In this document: positions 6,512 to 12,787 of the stretch, piece by piece
Numbering within the stretch: position 1 is the stretch's first letter
Layout: each line of letters starts with the position of its first letter
NCBI GenBank assembly: GCA_025359585.1
Contig: JANYFX010000097.1
Coordinates: 1 to 13,755 of the forward strand
Length of the DNA: 13,755 nucleotides
Direction: 5' to 3'
DNA from: Rhizobacter sp.
GTDB lineage: Bacteria > Pseudomonadota > Gammaproteobacteria > Burkholderiales > Burkholderiaceae_C
The notes under the pieces: model-generated
What the model was told of the DNA's origin: nothing
The model's input: only the letters and a program-made list of their open reading frames with translations
Database searches by the model: none
Program-made: the position numbers and the translations under genes

Positions 6512-6964
6512 CTACACATAGCGGCGTGCCAGCGACTCGGCCACGCACACCGGTTTGACCGAGCCCTCACGCTCCATCGTGACCTCGACGGTGAGCTGCG
6601 CGCCGCCTTCGAGCGGTTCGTACTTGAGCAGCTTGAAACGCCCGCGCAGCCGGCTGCCCGAAGGCACCGGCGCAGGGAAGCGCACGCGGTCGAGCCCGTA
6701 GTTGACTCCCATGCGCGTGTCCAGCACCTGGAACGCGCTGGCCGACATTTCGGGCAGCAGCGACAGCGTCAGGAAGCCGTGCGCGATGGTCGTGCCGAAC
6801 GGCCCCTTCGCGGCGCGTTCGGCGTCGATGTGGATCCACTGGTGGTCACCGGTGGCGTCGGCGAAGAGGTTGATGCGCTGTTGATCGACCGTGATCCATT
6901 CGCTCACGCCCACTTCTTCGCCGACGCGGGCTTGCAGGTCGGCGAGGTGCTCGAAACTTGTCAT
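6512..6964 (-). CDS. MaoC-family (hotdog fold) dehydratase / enoyl-CoA hydratase
   Basis: A 150-residue soluble enzyme. The hydratase motif FADATGDHQWIHID (34-47) gives the catalytic pair Asp40 and His45; GPFGTTIAHGFLTLSLLP (54-71) is the usual second conserved block. The family hydrates trans-2-enoyl-CoA to (R)-3-hydroxyacyl-CoA, or acts on related thioesters. The variant with Gln-Trp in place of Asn-Pro is the NodN-like group, whose substrates are mostly unproven. The start is placed at the ATG 6964 (MTSFEHLADLQ), where the conserved N-terminal helix begins, with AGGA upstream; a longer frame to 7051 is in an unlike, Ser/Pro-rich sequence overlapping the ParA gene. It lies 40 bp after the ParA gene, probably in one transcript. 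Confidence 0.88.
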   Translation of the reverse strand: MTSFEHLADLQARVGEEVGVSEWITVDQQRINLFADATGDHQWIHIDAERAAKGPFGTTIAHGFLTLSLLPEMSASAFQVLDTRMGVNYGLDRVRFPAPVPSGSRLRGRFKLLKYEPLEGGAQLTVEVTMEREGSVKPVCVAESLARRYV

Positions 6965-7004
6965 TCGTGTTGTCCTGGTGTGGCTCGGTGGTGGGTGAAA
7001 AAAA

Positions 7005-7622
7005 TCAGGCGTCGATCCACTGCGTGATCGGTTGCCACTGCTCCAGATCACGCTCGAAGCGGTTCGAGCTCACGTCCCACAGGCTCAGGCCGTGGGCGGC
7101 GAGGTGCACGTAGTTCTGCGTGTCGCGCACGAAACCGAGCAGCGGGATCTGCACCCCGTCGAGAAAACCTCGCAACTGCTCCGACGAGATCGTGCCTTCG
7201 CGCGTGCGCATGCCAACGATGCCCATCGAGACCTTGTCGCTGCGCTTGTGCGCCAGCAGCTGGCGCACGAATTCGTGCGTGGCGTGGATGTCGAAGATGC
7301 TCGGCTGCAGCGGCACGATCACCTTGTCGGCGACCTTCATCACTTCGTCGAAACGTTTGCCGTGCAGGCCGGCGGGGGTGTCGAGCACCACGTGCGTGGT
7401 GCCCTTGGGCGGGCGCACCACGTCGTCGTGGCTCACCTCCCAGGCCGTGATGCGCGGCAGCCCGGCCGGGCGCAGCGAAAGCCAGGTGCGCGCCGACTGC
7501 TGGCGGTCGGCGTCGCCCAGCATCACGGCATGCCCGCGCGAGGCGAGGTAGCCAGCGATGTTGCTAGACAGCGTGGTCTTGCCCACGCCCCCCTTCGGAT
7601 TGGCCACCACGATCACCGGCAT
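7005..7622 (-). CDS. ParA/MinD-superfamily ATPase without a ParB partner
   Basis: A 205-residue P-loop ATPase. It opens with MPVIVVANPKGGVGKTT: a deviant Walker A (KGGVGKTT, 10-17) with the signature Lys10. It continues with GDADRQQSA (36-44), the switch I region, and a Walker B VVLDTPAG (78-85). The protein lacks an N-terminal helix-turn-helix, as in small chromosomal ParA proteins. Such ATPases dimerise with ATP and position cargo such as chromosomes, plasmids or protein complexes. The ATG at 7622 is preferred to a frame start at 7649 because the Walker A strand begins there and GGGGAGAG precedes it by about 7 nt. No ParB or centromere-like repeat is near, so the cargo cannot be inferred. 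It is divergent from kefF. Confidence 0.9.
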   Translation of the reverse strand: MPVIVVANPKGGVGKTTLSSNIAGYLASRGHAVMLGDADRQQSARTWLSLRPAGLPRITAWEVSHDDVVRPPKGTTHVVLDTPAGLHGKRFDEVMKVADKVIVPLQPSIFDIHATHEFVRQLLAHKRSDKVSMGIVGMRTREGTISSEQLRGFLDGVQIPLLGFVRDTQNYVHLAAHGLSLWDVSSNRFERDLEQWQPITQWIDA

Positions 7623-7638
7623 GCAAAGCTCTCCCCGT

Positions 7639-7650
7639 GTTGTCGACAAC
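7639..7650. promoter_or_regulatory. perfect 12 bp palindrome in the parA-kefF divergent promoter region
   Basis: GTTGTCGACAAC is fully symmetric and lies in the 96 bp between the divergent ParA and KefF starts. A -10-like TAACAT on the minus strand (7665-7660) would place the ParA transcript start just beside it. The 9-mer GACAACACG within it recurs before the MaoC ATG (6975-6967). This fits an operator for a dimeric regulator; the identity of the regulator is unknown. Confidence 0.4.
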
Positions 7651-7718
7651 TTTCGGGTTATGTTAGCGGGGCGCCGCGATGCCGTGCCATCGAGACTAAC
7701 CAGCGACCCCGACGACCC

Positions 7719-8396
7719 ATGCCCGACACCCCCGCCTCACCCGAACCTGCGAGCACGGTGCTCGTGATCACGGCGCACCCGCAGATGGAACAGTCGCGCA
7801 TCAACCGCCGGATGATGCGCAGCGCCTCGACGCTGGCCGCCAGCGCTGCGGGCCCGGTGGTCGTGCGCGACCTGTACTCGCTCTACCCCGACTACCTGAT
7901 CGACGTGGCCGCCGAGCAGGCCCTGCTGGCCGACGCGAGCCTGGTCGTCTGGCAGCACCCGATCCACTGGTACAGCATGCCGCCGCTGATGAAACTCTGG
8001 GTCGACGACGTGCTCTCCTTCGGCTGGGCCTACGGGCCGGGCGGCACCGCCCTGCGCGGCAAAGACCTCTGGCTCGTGGCCACCACCGGCGGGCCGGAAG
8101 ACTCCTACCACCCCGAGAGCTACAACCGCTATTTCTTCGACGCCTTCCTGCCGCCCTATGAGCAGACCGCCGCGCTGTGTGGCATGCGTTTTCTGCCGCC
8201 GCTGCTGCTGCACGGCGCGCACCGCGCCGACGACACGCAGATCGAAGCGCACACCAGCCTGTTCGCCGACCGTCTCTCCACCTACCCGCGCTGGCCCGAG
8301 CTCGACGAGCTGCTCTACGGCCTGACGCGCCACGTGCCCGAAGACGCACGCCCCGAAGAACCCATCACGGAACCTGTCTTGAAAGAGAACGCCTGA
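7719..8396 (+). CDS. kefF: KefF-type NAD(P)H:quinone oxidoreductase, KefC ancillary protein
   Basis: A 225-residue flavodoxin-fold FMN enzyme. The core shows VLVITAHPQMEQSRINRRM (14-32), the HPIHWYSMPPLMKLWVDDVL block (80-99), and TTGGPEDSYHPESYNRY (122-138), characteristic of KefF/KefG and related MdaB/NQO-like oxidoreductases. KefF binds the cytoplasmic face of KefC and is needed for full antiporter activity; it also reduces quinones and electrophiles. It is longer than E. coli KefF (about 176 residues), with about 12 extra N-terminal residues and a Pro/Glu-rich C-terminal tail. The ATG at 7719 follows no strong Shine-Dalgarno. Its stop TGA overlaps the kefC ATG (TGATG), so the two are translationally coupled. 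Confidence 0.9.
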   Translation: MPDTPASPEPASTVLVITAHPQMEQSRINRRMMRSASTLAASAAGPVVVRDLYSLYPDYLIDVAAEQALLADASLVVWQHPIHWYSMPPLMKLWVDDVLSFGWAYGPGGTALRGKDLWLVATTGGPEDSYHPESYNRYFFDAFLPPYEQTAALCGMRFLPPLLLHGAHRADDTQIEAHTSLFADRLSTYPRWPELDELLYGLTRHVPEDARPEEPITEPVLKENA

Positions 8397-10249
8397 TGGA
8401 ACACAGCTCCTGGCTCACCGGCCCGCTCGTTTACCTGGCGGCGGCCGTGCTCGCGGTGCCGCTCGCCAAGTTCCTCGGCCTCGGTTCGATCATCGGCTAC
8501 CTCGCCGCCGGCATGCTGATCGGGCCCTGGGGCATGAAGTTCGTGACCAACCCGCAAGACATGCTGCACTTCTCGGAGTTCGGCGTCGTGCTGATGCTGT
8601 TCCTCGTCGGCCTCGAACTCGAACCGCGGCGCCTGTGGGCCTTGCGCAAACCGATCTTCGGCTGGGGCAGCGTGCAGCTGTTCGGCTCGGCCGCGTTGAT
8701 GCTGCTGGTGGCTGTGATCGCCGGGCTCGACTGGCGCATCGCGCTCGTCGCCGCGCTCGGGCTGGGCATGTCGTCCACCGCGATCGGTCTCGGCGTGCTG
8801 AACGAACGCAACCTGATGAGCACCAGCTCGGGCCAGAGCGTGCTCAGCGTGGCGCTGCTGCAGGACGTGGCGGCCATCCCGATCCTGGCCCTGCTGCCGC
8901 TGCTGGCCGCGGCGCAGGCGCACAACGACGGCAGCGGCTGGGTCGGCGCGGCCAAGGCCATCGGCGTGATTGCGGTCATCGTGCTCGGTGGCCGGTTGCT
9001 GTTGCGCCCGGCCTTGCGATGGATCGCTCGCAGCGACACGCCCGAGATCTTCACCGCAGCTTCGCTGCTGCTGGTGGTGGCGACCGCCGCGCTGATGCAG
9101 ACCGTCGGCCTGTCGATGGCGCTCGGGGCTTTTCTGGCCGGGGTGCTGCTGGCCGAGAGCGAGTACCGGCGTGAGCTCGAGACCGATATCGAGCCCTTCA
9201 AGGGCTTGCTGCTCGGCCTGTTCTTCATCGCGGTCGGCATGAGCATCGACTTCGCGGTCGTGCGCGCTCAACCGCTGGTGATCGCCGGCGTGGTGCTCGG
9301 CTTTCTGCTGCTCAAGACCTTCGTGCTGTGGGGCATGGGCCGGGCCATGGTCTTGCCCAAACCCGAGCGCCCGGTGTTCATCATCCTGCTCGCGCAGGGC
9401 GGCGAATTCGGCTTCGTGGTGTTCCAGACTGCCGCGCAAGCCGGCGTGATCGATGCGCAGGTCTCTTCGCTGCTGGTCGCGTCGGTGGCGATCTCGATGC
9501 TGGTCACACCGCTGCTGCTGGTGGCGGCCGACCGCTGGCTGATTCCACTCCTGGCCGGCCAGACCCGCAGCACGATGAAAGAGATCGACGAGCCGCAGAA
9601 CGAGGCCGTGATCATCGCCGGCTTCGGGCGCTATGGTCAGGTGGTGGGCCGCATGCTGTATGCCAACGGCATCCAGCCGACGGTGCTCGACCACGACGCC
9701 GACCAGATCGAAACCATGCGCAAGTTCGGCTGGCGCGTGTTCTACGGCGACGCCACAAGACTCGACCTGATGCGCACCGCCGGCGCCGCCAAGGCCCGGG
9801 TGCTGGTGCTCGCCATCGACGATGTGGAACGCAGCGTCGAAGCCGCGAAGATGGTGCGCGAAAACTTCCCGAACCTGACCATCGTGGCGCGTGCGCGCAA
9901 CGTGCAGCACTACTTCGAGCTGTACGACCTGGGCGTCACGCTGATCGAACGCGAGACGCTCGACTCGGCGCTGATGAGCGCACGCAGCGTGCTCGAACAG
10001 CTCGGCTGGGAACGCCACCAGGCACGCACGCTGGCTTTGCGTTTTCGCCGCCACAACGTCGAACAGCTCGCGAAGACCGCGCCGCACCGCAAGGACGAAG
10101 CCAAGCTCATCGCCGTGGCCAAACAAGGCCGCCAGCAGCTCGAAGAGTTGTTCGCGCAGGAGCGCGACGAAGCGGTCAAACGCCAGGTGCGCGCGGGCTG
10201 GAGCCGCGACGCCGACGACACTTTGCAGGCCAGGCAACCGACGACCTGA
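8396..10249 (+). CDS. kefC: glutathione-regulated K+/H+ antiporter KefC (CPA2 family)
   Basis: A 617-residue inner-membrane antiporter, almost the length of E. coli KefC (620). Residues 1-385 form about 12 hydrophobic segments, with LLQDVAAIPILALLP (154-168) and the regulatory loop SEYRRELETDIEPFKGLL (255-272). The cytoplasmic RCK/TrkA-N domain begins with AGFGRYGQVVGR (408-419), a GxGxxG nucleotide site. The residues that bind glutathione in E. coli KefC, as I recall them (Arg416, Phe441, Arg516, Asn551), align at a constant +3 offset with Arg419, Phe444, Arg519 and Asn554. The gene is therefore probably a true glutathione-gated KefC, which releases K+ and acidifies the cytoplasm during electrophile stress. 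It starts within the kefF stop. The stop lies only 6 bp from that of the convergent lipoprotein gene. Confidence 0.95.
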   Translation: MEHSSWLTGPLVYLAAAVLAVPLAKFLGLGSIIGYLAAGMLIGPWGMKFVTNPQDMLHFSEFGVVLMLFLVGLELEPRRLWALRKPIFGWGSVQLFGSAALMLLVAVIAGLDWRIALVAALGLGMSSTAIGLGVLNERNLMSTSSGQSVLSVALLQDVAAIPILALLPLLAAAQAHNDGSGWVGAAKAIGVIAVIVLGGRLLLRPALRWIARSDTPEIFTAASLLLVVATAALMQTVGLSMALGAFLAGVLLAESEYRRELETDIEPFKGLLLGLFFIAVGMSIDFAVVRAQPLVIAGVVLGFLLLKTFVLWGMGRAMVLPKPERPVFIILLAQGGEFGFVVFQTAAQAGVIDAQVSSLLVASVAISMLVTPLLLVAADRWLIPLLAGQTRSTMKEIDEPQNEAVIIAGFGRYGQVVGRMLYANGIQPTVLDHDADQIETMRKFGWRVFYGDATRLDLMRTAGAAKARVLVLAIDDVERSVEAAKMVRENFPNLTIVARARNVQHYFELYDLGVTLIERETLDSALMSARSVLEQLGWERHQARTLALRFRRHNVEQLAKTAPHRKDEAKLIAVAKQGRQQLEELFAQERDEAVKRQVRAGWSRDADDTLQARQPTT

Positions 10250-10255
10250 GCCGGC

Positions 10256-11338
10256 CTAACGCGAACGTGGTGCGGCGTTGGCGCTTTCGGCCACCACCGT
10301 GTTGCGCGGCGCGGGCGGCGGGTCGAGCAGCGGCAGCATCGGACTCTGGATGTCCATGGCCAGGTGCACGACGGAACGGCCCGGGTCGGCCGGCAGTTTT
10401 TGCCATGGGCTCGCACCGCGCGCCATCAGGAATTCGACCATCTCGGCCTGAGTCTCGGGGCGCTCCAGAAAGTTCGGCGCCAGCACGCGCGCCAACGGCA
10501 ACCAAGGCAACTGGTTGCCCTGGGCCGGCGGCACGCGGTTGGCCAGCTGCGGGGCGCGCGCGAACCACCAGTCGAGCGCCCGCCAGTGGCTGCTGCGCAG
10601 TGCCAGCTCGAAACCGGAGGGCAGCGCACCGGCATACGCGCCGAGCGCTGGCTGCGCGGTGTGGCCCTGCGCTTCGAGCGCGCGAGCGAGCGGCGAGTCG
10701 AGGTGGTCCGGGTGCAAGGCGCCGAGCGGGCTGAAGCCGAGCGCGTCCGTGGGCAGATCGCCTTGTGCGAGCCACTTGTCGAGCACGCGGTCCAGCCCTG
10801 CGGCGCGCGCGTTCGGGCAGCTCAGCAAGCGCACCACGTCGTGATCGATGGCGCGCGAATCGGCTTCCGCGAGCCAGGCCAGCGAACGCAGCTCGGCGGG
10901 CTTCGCCGCATTGAACTCCGGGCACGGCCGCAGCTGCGCCAGCGCCACCAGCGGCGAGCGTGTGCAGCTTTCCGGCTGCGCACCTTTGGCCAGCAGTTCG
11001 GGCAACACCGGCCAGAACTGCGGGTCGCGCGCGGCGAGCGTCAGCGGGCAGGTGGCCATGCCGGAGCGTTGAACGTCCTCGGCCCTTAGGCTTCCCGGAA
11101 CGAACGCGCCGCAGCGCTCGCTCAGCGCCCGCTGCACGGTATTGAGAAAGACGCAGGGAGCAGGGTCGCCTTCAGTCAGCTTGCCATGCACGTGTTTGAC
11201 GATGGCCCAGGGCACGCTCGAATCGGTGGCCACGCCGGCGGCGCCGAGCAGCAGACTGGTGGTGGTGCAGCCCGACACCAGGCCGAGCACGAGCAGGCCG
11301 AGCAGCAGCACGCCACGGCCCAGGCGCCCCAGTTGCAT
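10256..11338 (-). CDS. cysteine-rich lipoprotein with ankyrin-like repeats
   Basis: A 360-residue protein of unknown function. A basic N-terminus and hydrophobic core lead to a lipobox LVSGC, lipidated Cys24, followed by TTT, so outer-membrane sorting is expected. The mature chain has repeated helix-pair segments resembling degenerate ankyrin repeats: CPLTLAARDPQFWPVLPELL (97-116) then AKGAQP; GFSPLGALHP (201-210); and EMVEFLMARGASPWQKLP (299-316) followed by SVVHLAMD. Six further cysteines (62, 76, 97, 125, 139, 174) may form disulfides in the periplasm. The start ATG at 11338 is chosen because it directly precedes the signal peptide; an in-frame GTG at 11362 is possible. Neither has a strong Shine-Dalgarno. 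It is convergent with kefC; no shared function is evident. Confidence 0.7.
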   Translation of the reverse strand: MQLGRLGRGVLLLGLLVLGLVSGCTTTSLLLGAAGVATDSSVPWAIVKHVHGKLTEGDPAPCVFLNTVQRALSERCGAFVPGSLRAEDVQRSGMATCPLTLAARDPQFWPVLPELLAKGAQPESCTRSPLVALAQLRPCPEFNAAKPAELRSLAWLAEADSRAIDHDVVRLLSCPNARAAGLDRVLDKWLAQGDLPTDALGFSPLGALHPDHLDSPLARALEAQGHTAQPALGAYAGALPSGFELALRSSHWRALDWWFARAPQLANRVPPAQGNQLPWLPLARVLAPNFLERPETQAEMVEFLMARGASPWQKLPADPGRSVVHLAMDIQSPMLPLLDPPPAPRNTVVAESANAAPRSR

Positions 11339-11724
11339 CTCTACCGCATCGCTCGTGTTCACGCTCGGGGTCCGCCTTTGTCTTGCGCCGCCCAGGGCGA
11401 AGCGAGAGGTCGGCCGGAGAGACCCGGCGGCACCGTGTGGCGTGATTGCCAACCCTCGAACCTTGTCCGGGGTTTTTCAAGGTGCCGCTCGGCGGCGCAG
11501 GCCTTGTGTGTTGGCGACCCCGCTGCCATGACCATTGCTGGTTTCAGGCCGGTGGTTTTGCGACCCCGGTTTTCACTCGGGTGTGCCCTTGTCAACAGCG
11601 ACAAGTCGAGCGGCGATGGTAGTCAGAAAGCGCCCGCGAAGACTGCCCACCGATGCAACGGCGGCCACGCCAAGGTAACCCCGTGTGTCGGCCGTGCGGT
11701 TTGTCGCACTCGGGGCGCGCCGCT
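11339..11724. other. 386 bp gap without a convincing gene
   Basis: No frame here has a recognisable protein. Seen: inverted repeats ACCTTG (11460-11465) / CAAGGT (11478-11483), CTTGTC (11588-11593) / GACAAG (11600-11605), and GTGCG (11694-11698) / CGCAC (11705-11709). A minus-strand TTGACA (11595-11590) is a good -35, but the hexamer 17 bp on (AAACCG) is a poor -10. The gap should hold the promoter and leader of the lipoprotein gene and the end of the nitroreductase transcript. Confidence 0.5.
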
Positions 11725-12300
11725 TCAGGCGATGCGGCAGGCCTCTTCGAAGCTCAGGCGCGGGCTGCGGCCGAAGAGCTTGCTCGTGTCGCCGTGGCCG
11801 AGGTTGCAGACGAAGTTGGTCTTGACGCTGGTGCCAGCCCAGAACGCCGCGTCGACCTTGGCAGCGTCGAAGCCGCTCATCGGCCCGCAGTCGAGGCCGA
11901 GCGCGCGCGCCGCGAGGATGAAATAGCCGCCCTGAATGCTGGAGTTGCGGAACGCGGTGGCGTCGATCATCGGCTGGTTGCCGACGAACCAGGCCTTCGC
12001 GTCGGCGTGCGGGAACAGTTGCGGCAGCTTCTCGAAGAACGCCATGTCCATGCCGATGACCACGCTCACCGGCGCGCTGCGGGTCTTTTCCTGGTTGCCC
12101 GGCGACATGCCGGCAAGCAGTTTCTCTTTGCCTTCGGGCGAGCTGACGAAGATGAAGCGGGCCGGGCTGCAGTTGGCCGAGGTCGGGCCCCACTTCAGCA
12201 GGTCGTAGAGCTGGCGCAGCGTGGCTTCGGGGATCGGTTCGGGCTGGAAGCCGTTGTGAGTGCGGGCGTTATCGAAGAGTTGTTCGGTCGTGATGTTCAT
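11725..12300 (-). CDS. RutE/HadB-type nitroreductase (malonic semialdehyde reductase family)
   Basis: A 191-residue FMN-dependent flavoenzyme of the nitroreductase family. It matches E. coli RutE closely along its length as I recall that sequence: ARTHNGFQPEPI (12-23), KWGPTSANCSPARF (36-49), TAFRNSSIQGGYFILAARAL (115-134), GLDCGPMSGFD (135-145) and a C-terminal RLSFEEACRI. RutE reduces malonic semialdehyde to 3-hydroxypropionate in pyrimidine degradation, but no other rut gene is here, so the substrate is open; a general NAD(P)H reductase of enals, quinones or nitro compounds is equally possible. The ATG at 12300 matches the family N-terminus; a second in-frame ATG lies at 12330. It is divergent from the DUF1841 gene with 55 bp between starts. 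Confidence 0.88.
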   Translation of the reverse strand: MNITTEQLFDNARTHNGFQPEPIPEATLRQLYDLLKWGPTSANCSPARFIFVSSPEGKEKLLAGMSPGNQEKTRSAPVSVVIGMDMAFFEKLPQLFPHADAKAWFVGNQPMIDATAFRNSSIQGGYFILAARALGLDCGPMSGFDAAKVDAAFWAGTSVKTNFVCNLGHGDTSKLFGRSPRLSFEEACRIA

Positions 12301-12355
12301 GGGGAAATGGTTCTCGTGGGCAAAGGGCATGCGCAAAGCACGCAACAATTGTGCG

Positions 12356-12787
12356 ATGTTTGCTCCGAGCCAGAACGATGTAAGGCGATTCTTCTGCGAT
12401 GCCTGGCGCAAGCACCGCAGCGCCCTGCCGTTGACGCCGATCGAAGCCCAGGCCGCCGACTGGATCGCAGAGCACCCCGAGTACCACGCCGACCTGGCCG
12501 ACGTGGATGCCGCCTTGGCGGCGGTGTTCGACGTGGAAGCCGGCCGCACCAACCCGTTCCTGCACCTGTCGATGCATTTGTCGATCACCGAGCAGGTCGG
12601 CATCGACCAGCCACGTGGCATCAAGCAGGCCTTCGAGTTGTTGCGGCACCGCCTGGGCTCGGCCCACGACGCGCAGCACGAAGTGATGGAGTGCCTGGGC
12701 GAGATGATCTGGGCTTCACAGCGAAGTGGCCTGCCGCCGGATGGGCAGGCTTACCTGGACTGCGTGCGGCGGCGCGCGACAGCCTAA
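12356..12787 (+). CDS. DUF1841 family protein
   Basis: A 143-residue soluble protein. The DUF1841 pattern is recognisable: MFAPSQNDVRRFFCDAWRKH at the start, HPEYHADL (40-47), TNPFLHLSMHLSITEQ (65-80), IDQPRGI (83-89) and HEVMECLGEMIWASQRSG (108-125). Length fits the family, found widely in beta- and gamma-proteobacteria. The many conserved His residues suggest a metal site, but no function is established. The start ATG 12356 coincides with the conserved MFAPS. Its TAA stop overlaps the stop codon of the convergent EAL gene. Confidence 0.9.
   Translation: MFAPSQNDVRRFFCDAWRKHRSALPLTPIEAQAADWIAEHPEYHADLADVDAALAAVFDVEAGRTNPFLHLSMHLSITEQVGIDQPRGIKQAFELLRHRLGSAHDAQHEVMECLGEMIWASQRSGLPPDGQAYLDCVRRRATA

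Noticed and set aside
7385..7402. Inverted repeat GCACCACG-TG-CGTGGTGC inside the ParA gene
   Set aside because: It encodes a conserved part just before Walker B (THVVLDTP region) and arises from GC-rich Val/His/Thr codons; no sign of a regulatory role.
8315..10237. Long minus-strand open frame opposite kefC
   Set aside because: The product is His/Gln/Glu-rich with no domain and mirrors a well-identified KefC; it is a codon-bias artefact.
11567..11595. Minus-strand TTGACA as a promoter for the lipoprotein gene
   Set aside because: The -35 is good but the -10 position reads AAACCG, so it is not called as a separate promoter.
11359..11604. Possible small minus-strand protein of 81 residues in the gap
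   Set aside because: Composition is typical of non-coding GC-rich DNA and there is no ribosome binding site or recognisable motif.
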